Assembly (NCBI GenBank): GCA_963693085.1
Contig: OY856409.1
Location: 524,977,303-525,041,302 of the forward strand
Reading direction: 5' to 3'
From: Alisma plantago-aquatica
Taxonomy: Eukaryota; Streptophyta; Magnoliopsida; Alismatales; Alismataceae
DNA: 64,000 bases
Below the pieces are notes generated by a model that did no database searches, was not told where the DNA came from, and saw only the letters and a list, made by a program, of their open reading frames with translations. Made by a program: the position numbers and the translations under genes. Below, piece by piece: positions 12,209 through 25,234 of this stretch. Position 1 is the first letter of the stretch. Each line of letters starts with the position of its first letter.

Positions 12209-13619
12209 AACTAAGCAACGAGCCCCAAGAGTTGTCTTGCCAACACAGGTGGGTTGAACTAATGGGCTTCAGCCAACTCGACTTCCCCAGTTCGCGTGGC
12301 GACAGCCGCTAGACCAAACTAAAATGTGGAAAATGACCAAAAGGCCTTACCTCTCTACTTTAGGGCCAGGTGCAAGTAGGTAAATTTCCAACTCATTGTA
12401 TTCCACCTTCGTTCACTTGTGAGTACAACAGGGCAGTCAACAATGGTATTAACTTCGGTTGTTAGATCACTACCGTAGGTACCACAATCTCCTTCACCTT
12501 CGTCGCACTCCTATGAATCTGATGGTGCCTCCAATTCCTCGAACAATGATCATAGTCATCGGGACGACAGAGGGATACTCTGATGAGGGGTCCCAATCGA
12601 ACCAGGGTGAAGATCAAGTCCTTTGAGGCAATTGGACGTAGAGGAAAGCTCAGAAAGTTGAGGATGATCTTCGGGATCGCTCAGGGTGTTTGCAGAGGGG
12701 ATGTATTCCCCTATTTATACTCATAGAGGCAGGGTATAGGGAGATTGGGTGAATCTCCTATAAGCCTCAAAACTCAGTGAAATTTGGGGTGGCAAGTTCA
12801 GTTTGATCTCCCAAACTGTATAGGATACTTTCCCGATCTGCTCATGCACTGAGTTGCGAGGGAAATGCCCTCAAAATCCTCCTATTTTGTGTTCTTGTTT
12901 CCTTACTTGATTGAAGGTAGAGGATGATCACTCCACCATTGGATATCAGATCCAAAGGCCCACATCTCAGGCACTAAGATAAAAGGTTAAATAAAGAAAT
13001 TCTAATTTGATTCAAAATTGTAACATTTAATGATATTCCGATCACTTTAGGGATTTTTTTTTAAATACATATCTCCTGAACCATGCATCCTTTTAATCCC
13101 AAATTTTAAGGGAAAGTCTTTAGTGACTTCACTACTCATGTGCAAAGATTGGGACCAAAACTCAAAAATAAAAGGGACTTTTCTTCATATGCAAGTCATC
13201 CACTTATAAGGCATATATTATGCATTAAAATTCATCTTTTTCTCTTTCTTTTTCTTATATTTTCTTTATTTTGATTTATTTTCTTGTTAGAAACCAAGTG
13301 GAACTATAATCTAATCAATAGTGATCATCCATGTCACTTTCTAGAGAATTATACACAATTCTCACATATGCAAACAATTATCTTCTATTTTTTTTCCTTT
13401 CAATTGTTATGGGATTATCTTTAATCTTTTTTCCCTTTTATCCTTCATTGGATTATTAAATAGTATAAACCATGAAATCATGCATCCAAGGGAAATTTTC
13501 AAAGCAATCCATTGTTTAGAAACAAAGCATACAAATTTCCATTCAAGTCCCTTTTATTTGCAAAATTACATTTCAATCTATTTAAATACAAGCAAAATTG
13601 AGGTTATAACTATGAGAAC
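12209..13619. other. LTR-like non-coding DNA right of the LINE
   Basis: It continues the sequence broken at 10,072. At 12,708-12,720 'cctatttatactc' is a promoter-like site within a stretch that reads like a gypsy LTR leader (12,530-12,780). 13,000-13,480 is T-rich and featureless. No gene is visible. Whether all of it belongs to the 8.6-kb element is not resolved. Confidence 0.35.
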
Positions 13620-15468
13620 CTGTTACACTAAACGAGATGACTCAAAACATAAAACACAACCAATCACCAATTAACCACATACCCAAAACTATGGGTAAAT
13701 TAAAACCGATTTCAACATCAACACCTGCTCAGAAACGTTTGAATAAGAGCCCAACGTCTTTCTTGTATCCATACTATGCCAAGAATTTGATACAAATTGT
13801 TCTATCACCTTAGCCACAACATATATACACATGAGAACAATATTCATATATGCCACACAAACAAGCATTAATATGCTAACAAAAGTCGGATTCGTTTGAA
13901 ACACCATATACAAACTTTACCTTCCCAGACCTGAGAGTACAGGGATGACTGTAGGACACACTAGACATCTAATCAACTTTCTCAAAGATTCATTACTATA
14001 GCTCCTCTTTTCTACCACAGGTTTGTTTTCATCACTTCCGATTACCTAAAAAAATGTGGTGAACTACAAGAGTGAGACCCATGTCCCAGCAAGAGATATA
14101 ACCTTTAACAACGTTTATTGATTACAACATTTTTAAGTAATTAAAAGGTTTAAGCAGTTTAATCAAATATAACAAATAATCTCAGCAGCACTCATGATTA
14201 ACAAAATACATAAAGGAGCACATAGTAACTATCAACATTATCCAGACTATCATCCTTTATCTTATTGACAATATAAGCAATTCAGTAGCATATGCATATT
14301 TAGCATCATGAGCAAGTCTAGTAACATAGAATCTCTATCATTATGAATAAGTCTAGCCATATAAGCATAGCTAACAACATTAGCATGTCTAATAGGTTGA
14401 ACATATCAACATCATAAGAAGAGCTAACAACATAAGCACAACTATCTGGATAAGAATGATTAGCAGTATATGCATCTCTAGCTAGAAAGGCATGTCTAGC
14501 ATGCTAAACATAACTAACAACATGAGATAGCTAGCATCATGATTATAATCAGCATTAGTAGTATAGTTATCAAGATAAGCATAGCTACTATATGTACGCA
14601 TCTACAATCTTAAGCATATCCACAACCTAAGTATATCTACTATCTCTTAATTTCACTAAGCATCATATTTATGTAAAGATAACAAGCAAGGGTTATCATC
14701 CAATGTGAAGCATCATGTATAACCCTAAACAAATATGCTACATGGTTGCATTACATCTTTTATTATGCCCTGGGGAATTTGAATCGTACCATTCAAAGTC
14801 TGACCGACCCCTACGAAGGGTTATTCGGTTCCGTAAAAGATCTAGGAGTGTCGATATCCTAAGATCTCTTCCCCTCAGTTAGTATGAGTAAAAAGGTAGT
14901 GACATATCAGTCAAAGTTGCCACCATAGTGACATATAGTCCTTTATCTAGCCCACTTTGGTACAGATCATGGCGCTAGAATCTAGGGTCTTCAAAACCCA
15001 TCATTGAGGTACAACTACAATTGTCCTATAATCACATCATGTTATAATCACTGAGACACGACCACAGCTGTTCTCAATCACATCAAATGTATGAGGCATG
15101 ACCATAGCCATCCTCCACAATCTGCATTTTGGATTATAAGGGTATATCCTCAACCTACCACCCCCACATACTCAACAATATGCGCTCCAAGTTTCCCTTA
15201 GGAATACTCATTTCAACATCCAGCAAGTTCTGACATTGAAGATGGCTCTACGGCACAGGGCACTACATGATTAGAGTTGCACTTGATTAGTTATGCCAAT
15301 TGGGTGAATTAAGGCTGCATCAAACAAGTGGACATACAACCCCTAATTCACTACTAGCAAGCATATAAATATCACAATTTTAAAAGATATAAAATGTGTG
15401 AAACATAATTTATCATCTCATCATCACATGGTACTATTCACTTGCCATTCATGAGACCACACTAGTCA

Positions 15469-15702
15469 TCATACTATCACAAGATATAAATCTTCTTCAC
15501 AATATCATAGGGTATCAACCCTTATCAACATAAGAGGATTACACCTCATTTAGGGCTCAACCATGCCCAAAGGTCACTAAGACCATCATATTGTCACAAG
15601 ATATAAATCCTTTTCACAATATCACAGGGTATCAACCCTTATCAACATAAGAGGATTACACCTCATTCAGGGATCAACCATGCCCAAAGGTCATTAAGAC
15701 CA
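15469..15702. repeat. Tandem duplication, 117-bp unit, two copies
   Basis: 'tcacaagatataaatc' recurs at 15,477 and 15,594, and the text stays parallel through 'gggtatcaacccttatcaac' and 'caaccatgcccaaaggtca' with a few substitutions. It lies inside the diverged LTR. Confidence 0.9.
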
Positions 15703-16967
15703 TCATACTATTTCCAACAAGATCATCATTATCTTTCCATGTCTTATAACAAGGCTCAACAACATCACTTACATATAATACACCAAATTAGCACAATATT
15801 GCATTAATGAGCTATGAGATATTCATAAACAATCATAATAGGGTTATATTAACATTAAAAACATTCCTTTATTACATCAACATGCCAGGAATCTAGATAT
15901 GATTAACACTCATCATATTTATAATGCACATGTTTAGCATAAGAAAGTATCGACCATGTGGCTATGATAACCACCAATTAACACATTAAGGTTATGATCA
16001 TGTTAAGGAGGTTATTCCACCATCATTCCATCATATAATAATGTTAGACATGAATACTCATCTTTATCTATTTGTATTAGAGTTAGGGTCAACAAGATAA
16101 ATTATATTATGTTACTAATCAACACTTATACCCAAACCCTAACTCACGGCATCCCCATTAGATCATGGATGCATAGGGTGAAGCATCACCATCACATTCC
16201 ATACTATTCTCACGTATGAAATCGCACATAAATCAAGGTGTAACTATTGGGTTATAGCATACTAAGGTTTCAACAATAATAAGAGAGTACTCCATGATTG
16301 TATTAGTCATTCAAGGACTATTCACACCCAATTACCATCATTTAGTTATATTAAATCTAGGTATAACAAGTTATACCTCATTAGGGTTACATATCAACAC
16401 AATATGATTATCAACCCTTCTATTCATATGAGTGAATAGGTAAGACAACCATATTAAGGGTAACCCTCCATTTGTTCCATCATCATTCAACCCATATCAC
16501 CATACCACAATGTCACCCAGAACCATTGGATGTTTAAAATGTAAGACCATTGGTTGTTTACATAAGTAAGCACCTTGGATAAACCACCTATGAAGTCATT
16601 GATTTGTTCTCCAGAAAGAGTCACAATCTAACCCAAGACATCCCTTGATTAACAACACAAAAAGTTATATTGAGAGTAGGGTAAAACCCACAATCGACTG
16701 CTCATTTAAAACAAGCCATCCATTGTCCACAAGTAAGCTCCTTAAGTTTATTATATAAAGGAAATCATCTAAATCAAATTATTAGGACCAACATATTACA
16801 TTATACATCATTCCACTTTATTGGAGGAATAAACATTAGATCTTGACCATTGGGTCAAGTTCATATTTTAAAACCATCAATTACAGTATAGGTCTAACCA
16901 TTGCATCAAGTGACCCAAGAAACCGTTGATCTAAGGCTTAATTGATGCTACAACTATATGATTAACT

Positions 16968-17078
16968 CACCATAGGTTGTGGAGACCTGATCCACCATCA
17001 TTAGTGACCATTAAGTCACCATAGGTTGTGGAGACCTGATCCACCATCATTAGTGACCATTAAGTCACCATAGGTTGT
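16968..17078. repeat. Tandem repeat, 49-bp unit, about 2.3 copies
   Basis: Units starting 'caccataggttgtggagacc' begin at 16,968 and 17,017 and are identical; a third, partial unit starts at 17,066. Perfect identity implies recent duplication within an old LTR. Confidence 0.92.
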
Positions 17079-18559
17079 TAGATCAACACTATATTCATTA
17101 ATCAACATCAAATATCAAACTAATATTACCATTGATTGATAGCATCATTAGGGTACATAGTTGTTAATCATTAGGCTTATAATTAGGCCAACACCTGACC
17201 TAAAGGGTGAACATCAGTTGAAACCCTTGGTCACCACCATCAGTTGTCATTAATATAACACCATCAGTTGTTGCAATGGTACCACCATTGAATCATGTGT
17301 TTATAGAAGAAATCAGCTTTAAACCCTAAAATTGACCATTGGTTGATAGGTGCTTAGCACCATAGGTTGTCAAACAAACCTGATACAAGTCATATTATAC
17401 CTTAATAATAATGTACACATAATCACAGGTTCATCTAGAACTAAAATCAGAATAGGGAACATCATAAAAATTGAAATCTAAGTCAAGCATAACTTTTTAG
17501 TGCATGGATCATCATTTAAAAGCAAGAACATGAGCTAGAAAGCCTATGGTAAGCAATAAACGTGGAGCAAGTTATAAAACTTGCCTCCAATTAGAAGATG
17601 AAACCCCAAACAAAAGAAAACTCAAGCAGTTAGGGTAGAAAATCCAAGCTTGAGCTATGAACTCGTCCATCTAGCACCTTTCTTCATCAAATGAGCAAAC
17701 CCTAAGCATAAGGAGCAAGAAAGGTAGGATTTTAGAGATTTAGATCAATTTATACCATGGAAAATCAAGGTTTCTACCTGTAGAAATGTGGGAGGAAGGA
17801 AAACAAAGAAATAAATGTAGGAAAGAAGGGGATTCTTACTCTTTTAGGTCAAGATCGCTAGAAGGAAGCTTTTCAAACCCTAAAAGGAAGTTAATTGCAA
17901 CCCTATATTATTTTTCCAAGAAGATCCCCTCTTTCTTCTTACTTGGATATTAAATTCACATCAGCACATAGGGAGAATGAGGTTCATAGGAGGGAAGTGG
18001 TGGAGAGAAAATGGCTCGTTTTGGTGCTTAGGGATAAGTATATAAAACTTTAAGTCTTTCCAAGTGTCCATGGACTTAAACTATTAAGAATATACAAGAA
18101 CACATACAATCAGATCCCCCACCATCCATAGAGACATCCTTATCCCTCGTTTCTTGGATTTCCGAGCAAAACAAATAATTCATTAGTTGATAGCTACTAA
18201 AGGTATCTCATCCATGAAGGGGTAAACCCTAAAATACCCTTGGAAAAAACACCTTCAAACCAAGGACTAAATAGGTGCCCCATGGATCAAAAAGCTCAAT
18301 TATGATGAGAGAATATCCAAGGAACATAATTCAAGTGATAAATTGCAAAGAAAACCTCTCAATTGGGTAAATTGCAGAAAAGTCCAAAATGTGCATAAAA
18401 TTGCATAACTTGCTCAAACAGTGTCCAAATTGGACCAAATTTGAAACTTAATCTTGTCTTATGATTTCAAATCATATAATAAGGTTATATTAGGTTTATA
18501 AGAATTCAATTATGATAATTAAGCTTATTCAACTCATTAAGCAAGTTTAGGGGCCTTAC

Positions 18560-18790
18560 AATAACATCTAGTGTGAATGTAGTAGGAGATTTTATGATAA
18601 TTCTATCACAACTTCTTCCCATGTTGGTGTAGTATTCATGATCAACATGACATTTTCTAGCAAGAATGCATAATACCCCAAATGCCTAAGGGCCTCTTTG
18701 GTAAATGAGGAAGATATATCCTATCAAAGGAGCCTTCTTACTTGAGTTGACTATGGAGATTTCCGAGGATGAAACCTGAGGACTATTTTG
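18560..18790. other. Short non-coding stretch between LTR and LINE
   Basis: No gene or repeat end is seen. It was contiguous with 25,235 onward before the LINE inserted. Confidence 0.6.
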
Positions 18791-18802
18791 ATGGTGTTAT
18801 AT
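18791..18802. repeat. Target-site duplication of the 6.4-kb LINE, left copy
   Basis: ATGGTGTTATAT at 18,791-18,802 is repeated exactly at 25,223-25,234, bracketing the LINE. Confidence 0.92.
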
Positions 18803-18859
18803 ATTTTTTTTAAAGGGGGACGGGAAACCCTATAGGTGGGCTCCCCGAAAAAACTACTA

Positions 18860-21800
18860 TTAGCCAATTAAATCAAGGTTCACAAGAGATGATAGGTTCG
18901 AAGGGAAAGAATGCGAAAAAGAAAAACTAGCTACTTGACCTCTACGTGCTAAATTGGCTACCTCGTGAGCAACCCTATTGCACCTACGATTGACATAAAG
19001 TAAACTACAAGCGGTAAACTGATGTTGCAGAGCCTTGACATCTTCAACAATCGCTCCTAGGTAGTCCCGTCATAGCTTCTTGCTAGTGCATACATGGACT
19101 GCCTCCAGAGAGTCTGTTTCCACTTCTATTATGTCATACCCGCTTTCTTTGCCCATAGCAGTGCTGCTCTCACTGCTAGCATTTATGTGATGATGACGCC
19201 TGTCCCTGGGTTGATTTTCTCCCCCGCTATGCCCACCAGACGCCCCATGTCATCCCTTACTGCCAGTCCAGTTCCTGCCCCTTCATCCTCACCCACCGAG
19301 CCATCCACATTGATTTTGATTTTGCCCTGTGGTTGCTTCCTCCACATGCAGCGTCCCTCATGTGACGCTCTGTTATCCTCCCCTTCTTCTCCATGATGAG
19401 CACATGCATCCCCGCTCCCCACCTACTGAACGTCGGTGTCCCTTTCGCCCCTCCCTCCAACCATGTCCTCCCTATACATCATTTGTTGGTCGTTGTCTAT
19501 CCTCACGTCCCTCGGGTGTGCGTCATCTTCTCCACTTCGCTGCTCCTGCATGGTACTTCCCCATCTTATCCCCCCCCCGCCCGAACATGTCACTGACCCC
19601 CTCGACGCACCGTCGTCAATGCACATCGCAGCAGGTAGTCGCTGCGTACGTCGTTGCTTTGGAAGGTCCATATGCATCTAGCCTTCCACACCATCCACAT
19701 GCCCGCCACTAGCTGTTCAGTCTCGTGCATTGGCCTCCCCTCTAATGCAACTTTCAAAGACAAGATGATATCCTCATCTCTAACATCATCCACCCATGTT
19801 TGCACTCCTCTCGGTGTCTTCTCCCACACTTCCACCGCATTGGGACAGCGAAAGAACATGTGTGGAATTGTTTCCTTCTCAGACCCACACAGCATACATG
19901 TGCCCTCTTCCACGCAGTGCCTGTCGAAAAGACGCCCCTCGTCGCTAGGCAGCCCATGCTTGCCCTCCACCGAAAGTGGGCTATCTTGGGACTCTAACCA
20001 GCATGCCATATATGTTTCCATAGCGAATCCCCACGTTGATATGCAAACTTTCTCATTTCCTCCTTCCCCAGCATCCCTAACCAGTAAACAGATCAGACTG
20101 AGAACTCCTCATCCCTTGAAGGCCACCACATCAATGTATCCTCTAGATTTCTCATGTTGCACAGTAAAGTGCATATTCTTCTAACATAGCTCTCTGGAAA
20201 ACACTCGTTGAGTCTGCCTACGTCCCATTAAGTACCATCCTCTGTCATAAGCTCTCGGACTGTGTTAAAATATGGCCCATTCTCCCTTTTAAAATGTGCT
20301 AGCATTTCCTCCTCTTTAGGCAGCCAACCATCTTCCCAAATATTCACCTTTGTGCTATCACCCACTCTCCATTGTGTTCCTTCCTTTAAAAGTGCTTTTG
20401 CTCCCCACAGTCTCCTCCAAGAGAAACTAGGATTATGTCCCCATCTAGCTTCCCATATGGTCGTCCTTGGGAAATACCTAGCTTTGAGAACTCTAGTCAC
20501 TAGGGATTCTGGGTTGTTTGCTAAACACCACAGCTACCTTGCCAGGAGGGCTTGGTTAAAGGTGTGGAAGTCCCTAAAACCAAGACCCCCTGTCTCTTTG
20601 GCCTGCACATATTGTCCCAACTCATCCATGATATTTTCCTCTCTTTGTCTTTTGCTCCCCACCAGAATCTAGTAACCATCCTCTGTATCTCAGCTATGGT
20701 ACCCGCCGTCAACTGGAAAATGCTAATGATATATGTGGGAATGGCTTGAGCAACCACTTTGATGAGTACTTCCTTCCCTGCTTTAGACAACAACTTCTCT
20801 GACCACCCTTGGAGCTTCCTCCAGATCCTTTCTCTAATGTAGTTGAACACCTGCTTCTTGGACCTTCCCATGGCTGTCGGGAGACCCAAATAGATGTCGT
20901 GTCTGTCCACTACTCTCACTCCAAGGAGCTGCCTCAACTCCTCCTATTTATCCGCCTCTATCCCTTTGCTGCAAATGACCTCCGTCTTTGAGAAATTTAT
21001 CTTTTGACCCGATGACTGTTCATATTGGCTGACAATCTCAGCTATCTTCAGACATTCAGCAGTGGTTGCTCTAGCAAAGAGTATACTATCATCTACGGAA
21101 AAAAAGATGTGAGATGCAGGGTGCCCCCTACTTGGCTTAATGTTGTGCAAGAGGTTGTCACGAGTAGCAGTAGAAATCAAAGTTGAGAAAGCTTCCACAC
21201 ACATAATGAAAAGGTAGGGGGAAAGAGGGTCACCCTGGCGAAGTCCACGTGTAGGCTTTGTGCTTTGGGTTTTGTCTCCATTAAAGGCGAAAGTGTGCTT
21301 GACGGACGTTATGCATTCTTGGACCTTGTTCCTCCACTTCAGCCCAAACCCCAACTTCTCCATAGTGACATCTAGAAAACTCCACTCCACTCTGTCATAT
21401 GCTTTTGACATGTCCAATTTCAATGTGAGACTGCCTTTTTTCCTTCCCTTATCTCTTTTCATAGAATGGAACACTTCATAATCTATGAGAGCGTTGTCGG
21501 TTATCATTCTTCCTTGGACGAAAGCACTTTGGTTCTCTGACACAATGGTATTCATAAGAGGCTTCAACCTGTTCGTCAGGACTTTAGAGGCTATCTTGTA
21601 CACCACATTACAAAGACTAATAGGTCTGAATTCTCCTATTGTCTTCGGCGTGTCGGTCTTCGGAATAAGCACAATAAGGGTATCATTTACCTCCCCTATA
21701 CTTCTTTCCCCTTTCCACCACCCTTTGATGTAGCTCGCCACATCCTTCCCAACAATTCCCCAATAGTTTTGGTAGAACATTGCCTTCATACCATCCGGGT

Positions 21801-23153
21801 CGGGGGCTTTATTTGGATGCATCTGCTTTAGAGTTGTCCATATCTCCTCATCCACGATATCCCTCTCAAGTTCCTCCCTTTAGGTTGCCGATATCATCTC
21901 CCGCAGCCCCTTAGTAGCCTCCTTAAAACCCGTAGGATTGCTAGTATGGAAAAGTTGTGTAAAGTGTTTTATAATGATTTCTTTGATGTCCTCCTCCTGT
22001 GACCTCATGACCCCTTGCTCATCCTATAAGCATTCAATCCTATTTCTTCGTCTCATGTTTGAAGCTTTTTGATGGAAATATGCAGTGTTGTGGTCTCCCT
22101 CTTTCAGTTCTTTTACACGTGCCTGGGCAACCCAGTATTCCCCATTCTTTTGTAGCTAATATTGTAGTTCTTTTGATTTCTCCTCCGCCCTGTTAAGGTT
22201 TGTTTGATCTAGGGGAAGAGCTTGCATCCCCTTAAGCTCGTTCTCCAGCTCCTTTACCTTCCTTCTTCTTTATCCAAACTTTTCGGATGCCCATGCTTTT
22301 AGGCTCTCCTTGCATTTCATCAAATTGTTTGTCAACTCGCTCCCTTCAGCAGCTTCCCAAGCCTCCTTAATAATAGTGGTGCAACTTTCCTCCCCCACCC
22401 ACATTAGTTCAAACATGAAATGTCCTTTTCTCTTCTTATTGTTGTCCCTCCTGTCCGCCTTTAGAACAATAGGTGCATGGTCCGACTCGTATATGGGCAG
22501 ATGGAATACCTTGCAATATGTGAAGATGTTCCTCCATTCAAGCTCGAGAAGGAATCTATCAAGTCTCTCCTGAACAAGTGTTCTTTCAGTAAGGCTCCGT
22601 TTCCATGTGAAGGCATTCCCCTCAAAACCAACATCCATCATCTCACAGTCATCTATAACATCTCAAAAATTCTGCATGAATTTATCTTCTTTGGGTGGAC
22701 CCCCTCCCCTTTCTTCTCAGTATTTGACACTATCTCATTGAAATCCCCAAAGAAAATAACTGGGACCTCTACCTCTTCCTTTATCTTCCTCATAAGCTCC
22801 CAAGTCTTACACTTATTTTCCTGCTTTGCCCATCCATAAATACCCACCGCTCTCCACGTTACGCCATTGATGTTATTCTTGACTGCAACAGTCACATGCC
22901 TTTGAGAATAATTGATCACCTCCACTTCTACATCCTTCCACCAGAAGCCCAAACCACCTGCCTGCCCCTCGCTAGAAATGCACAAGCCATCAATAAAACC
23001 ACAGCTCCTCTTTACATCTTCTAGTTTCCTGTCAGCGATCATAGTTTCCATAACGAAAACTATGTTTGGACGTTCTCTCCAAACCCAAGCTCGGAGAGCC
23101 TTGCACGTGTCAGGGTCGCCCAACCCCTGACAGTTCCAGTTGAAGATTTTCAT
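18860..23153 (-). pseudogene. LINE ORF2: endonuclease, reverse transcriptase, zf-RVT, RNase H
   Basis: ORF2 starts at ATG 23,153 (MKIFNWNCQGLG). An apurinic-type endonuclease follows, with WNCQG, ET, YGW and GDFNE boxes and the SDH box (ESDHAPI) near 22,480. A small frameshift near 22,650 splits it. The RT domain spans 21,855-20,944: NKAPDPDG, FRPISLCNV, LKLDMSKAYDRVEW, GLRQGDPLSPYLFIM, then SVDDSILFA, where the first catalytic Asp pair is kept but the usual Ala is Val. An in-frame TAG follows at about 20,945, then the thumb (20,937-20,521). The zf-RVT motif CMLCGSEKETIPHMFFRCP lies in 20,021-19,590. RNase H runs from about 19,370 (KINVDGS) to the stop at 18,860, with further stops. All domains are present in family order; the gene is broken at several points. 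Confidence 0.92.
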
Positions 23154-25062
23154 TGGCCTTCGTGGGATTGGGCTCCGCCAATCTCCGCTACTTGAGTCTT
23201 GATGACCCCAAATCTGTCCAGTTCTTCTTCATTGTGCATCCTGTATCTATTTCCTCCCGAATCATTCATAGGTAGCTCGTCAAGGTCCATGTCACGCACC
23301 TCTCCACTCCTCTCCCTCTTTCCTGTTGCTTGTTCCCACACCACCTCCTCTTCTGGAATTCCTAGTCTCACCCCCTACTCATCTTATAGACCCATGTTTG
23401 ATGTCTTTTTTCCCCTTGGACTATTTGTTCCCCTATTTCATTCTCACGCCTGCTTCTTTTCTCCTCTTTGCCCTCGTTATAACTCTTTTTGAAACGTTGT
23501 TCTTGATTGCATTGCGATCGACGTTGTGCTTTGGTCCTTGACCGTGCACTCTCTCATGCTCCTTTGATTCCTCCCCATACCTGATATGGATTGCATCCCC
23601 TTCAGTTAGATCGATCTCTACCTTCTTCCTTTCCCTCTGTTGGCGTTCTTGTACGCGAGAAGACTCACCCTCCAAACCGGCCTGCTGTTTCCTGAGTTCT
23701 ACTGGTTCATCGTGTCTGGGCGCTGCATCATCTGTTTCCAAAGGTTCCATCTCCGGTGCACTCTCATCAATGCGTTCACATCTTTTCAGTCCCAAGAGGT
23801 CATGTTTTGTATAATGCACCGTCGACTCCTCCCGCGTTATCCCCCTTGTTGTGTCGTTGCCCACATGTTGTCGAGACTCACTTGCTTCCTCTGCCGTAAT
23901 GGCTGTTGTGTCCTTCCCCCCTTCTGTGTGGAAACACACTACCTTTCCCCTCACTGTCGGCGTCGTGCTCTCTATCCCACTGTCCAATTGATCCCCCCTT
24001 TGTCCGCCTAACACATCGTCTGTTGTCACCACCCGTTCTCCCCCCCCCGCCTCCTGACGGCGCCCCGTCGCACCTGACGTCGCATCGGGCCTCCAACTTT
24101 CCATGCATCGCCTTGCATCTCCATCCCGTCCTCCCTTCCCTACCGCTCTCTCTATCACTGTATGGCACCCTCCTCCTGCCTATCTCCATCACCCCTCATT
24201 TCCCCCCTATACTACTCCCTTCCTCCTCCCCCTCCGTTCTGCTCTCCACACCTGATGATTCCTTTTTCTTGAATGTCAGCTTCCTCCGTGTCCCTCCCCT
24301 AGCTTCCTCCCTGTTGTTCTTTGCTCATTTTTGTTTCCATGGAGATGCACACAGCCATCTTCCCCAGCGCTGCTGCTGCTCGCCTCCTTCCGCATAGCTG
24401 CTACAGTCCCGATCTACGTGGCCTATCATGCCACAATTGAAATAGAACATTGCTAGCCTTTCGTATTTTACATCCACTTCAACGATGTGTCTACTTTTAA
24501 CCTTGAGCTTTTGGGTTTTCCTTAAGGGGCGGGTGACGTCCAGCAGCACGCAGATGCGGACTGAGGAATCCCACCCCGATTCGTCTCTGTCTGTTGCCAC
24601 CACAACGCCTATGCGTCCTGAGATTTCCCGCACCATCGTCTCCCCTCTGTACCTCATGGGTAGGTCGTAGAGGCGTACCCAAAAGGGTGTATGGTTAATT
24701 TGCAGGTTCCCTGGTTGTTCCTCCTTATCCACCTCTTTGAACAGTAGAAGACGCCCATCAAAATTCCATGGGGCGCCATCCATAACCCATTGCTTATCTC
24801 GCCAATGCGAGAATTGCATTACAAAGGTGTCGCCCTCCAGCTTCTTGAACACCACCGTCTCATGTAGACTCCATGCCTGAGTCAATGTCCTTTCCATAGC
24901 CTTCAGGTTGAAGGTGTGATCTGTGAGAAGGCGCCCCACCAGTGCCAATTCAGTATGATCTTCCTCATCCTCACCCCTGCCTAACAGGTTGCCATCAATC
25001 GGTTCCTCCTCCTTGTCCGATAGATTCAGTCCTGCACAACGGTCCGCCAGCTCCATCTCCAT
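23150..25062 (-). pseudogene. LINE ORF1: DUF4283 domain and CCHC-like zinc knuckle
   Basis: Nucleic-acid-binding ORF1 protein of the LINE. I chose ATG at 25,062 (MEMELADRCAGLNLSDKEEE), because ORF1 proteins of this group begin this way; the open frame upstream lacks an ATG. A DUF4283 domain covers roughly residues 35-190 (NLKAMERTLTQAWSLHETVV through ICVLLDVTRPLRKTQKLKVK). A zinc knuckle follows near 24,410-24,450, but its first Cys is replaced (FYFNCGMIGHVDRDC has Tyr there). The frame closes at 24,325 and the low-complexity, charged C-terminal part continues in other frames (24,158-23,433, then 23,371-23,150). At least two frameshifts are therefore needed. The last segment ends in TGA overlapping the ORF2 ATG as ATGA at 23,153-23,150. 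Confidence 0.85.
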
Positions 25063-25222
25063 GAATCCAAGACCCAAAGCACGCCTCACACTTGAACATG
25101 AAAGGGAGAACCCTAATCTAAAGGGGGTGGACGTCCACAGCTTGTGGAACCCTAATCGCCAGAGTGAGAGAGCGCAAGGGGACAGGTTGGTGTCCGTAAA
25201 CAACCATTATGCTCTTTTTTTT

Positions 25223-25234
25223 ATGGTGTTATAT
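25223..25234. repeat. Target-site duplication of the 6.4-kb LINE, right copy
   Basis: Exact copy of ATGGTGTTATAT at 18,791-18,802. Confidence 0.92.

Larger units (their letters stand above)
13620..18559. mobile_element. Diverged Ty3/gypsy-type LTR (minus orientation), probably solo
   Basis: Collinear but weak similarity to the gypsy LTRs at 39.7 and 46.0 kb is visible. Landmarks are 'acctgagagtacag' at 13,931 (compare 40,033), 'gagatataac' at 14,092 (compare 40,226), 'tatgccctggggaa' at 14,764 (compare 40,534) and 'ccacatattcaacaatat'-like text near 15,165 (compare 40,928). The plus-strand right end GGGGCCTTACA at 18,559 matches the position of GGGATGTTACA at 50,615. No internal domain, PBS or coding frame adjoins it. 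The left limit is estimated from the offset of the shared motifs. It holds two clear tandem duplications (listed separately) and a region, 14,280-14,620, rich in scattered 'agcatagctaacaac' variants. Confidence 0.5.
18803..25222 (-). mobile_element. Near full-length L1-type LINE
   Basis: The 6.4-kb element is on the minus strand. It has a 5' leader at about 25,222-25,063, ORF1 (DUF4283/zinc knuckle), ORF2 (endonuclease, RT, zf-RVT, RNase H) and a short poly-A tail, seen as T8 at 18,804-18,811. A perfect 12-bp duplication (ATGGTGTTATAT) flanks it. It is much richer in G+C than its surroundings, and on the opposite strand this gives many long empty frames. Domain order and the RNase H domain place it in the plant L1 group. 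Stops and frameshifts in both ORFs make it inactive, but the exact duplication and full length suggest a fairly young insertion. Confidence 0.93.

Noticed and set aside
15469..17078. CRISPR-like direct repeats
   Set aside because: Only two or three contiguous units with no spacers, in plant LTR DNA; ordinary tandem duplications.
19094..24670. Many plus-strand frames of 60-176 codons
   Set aside because: They are antisense shadows of the GC-rich minus-strand LINE, whose domains are recognisable.
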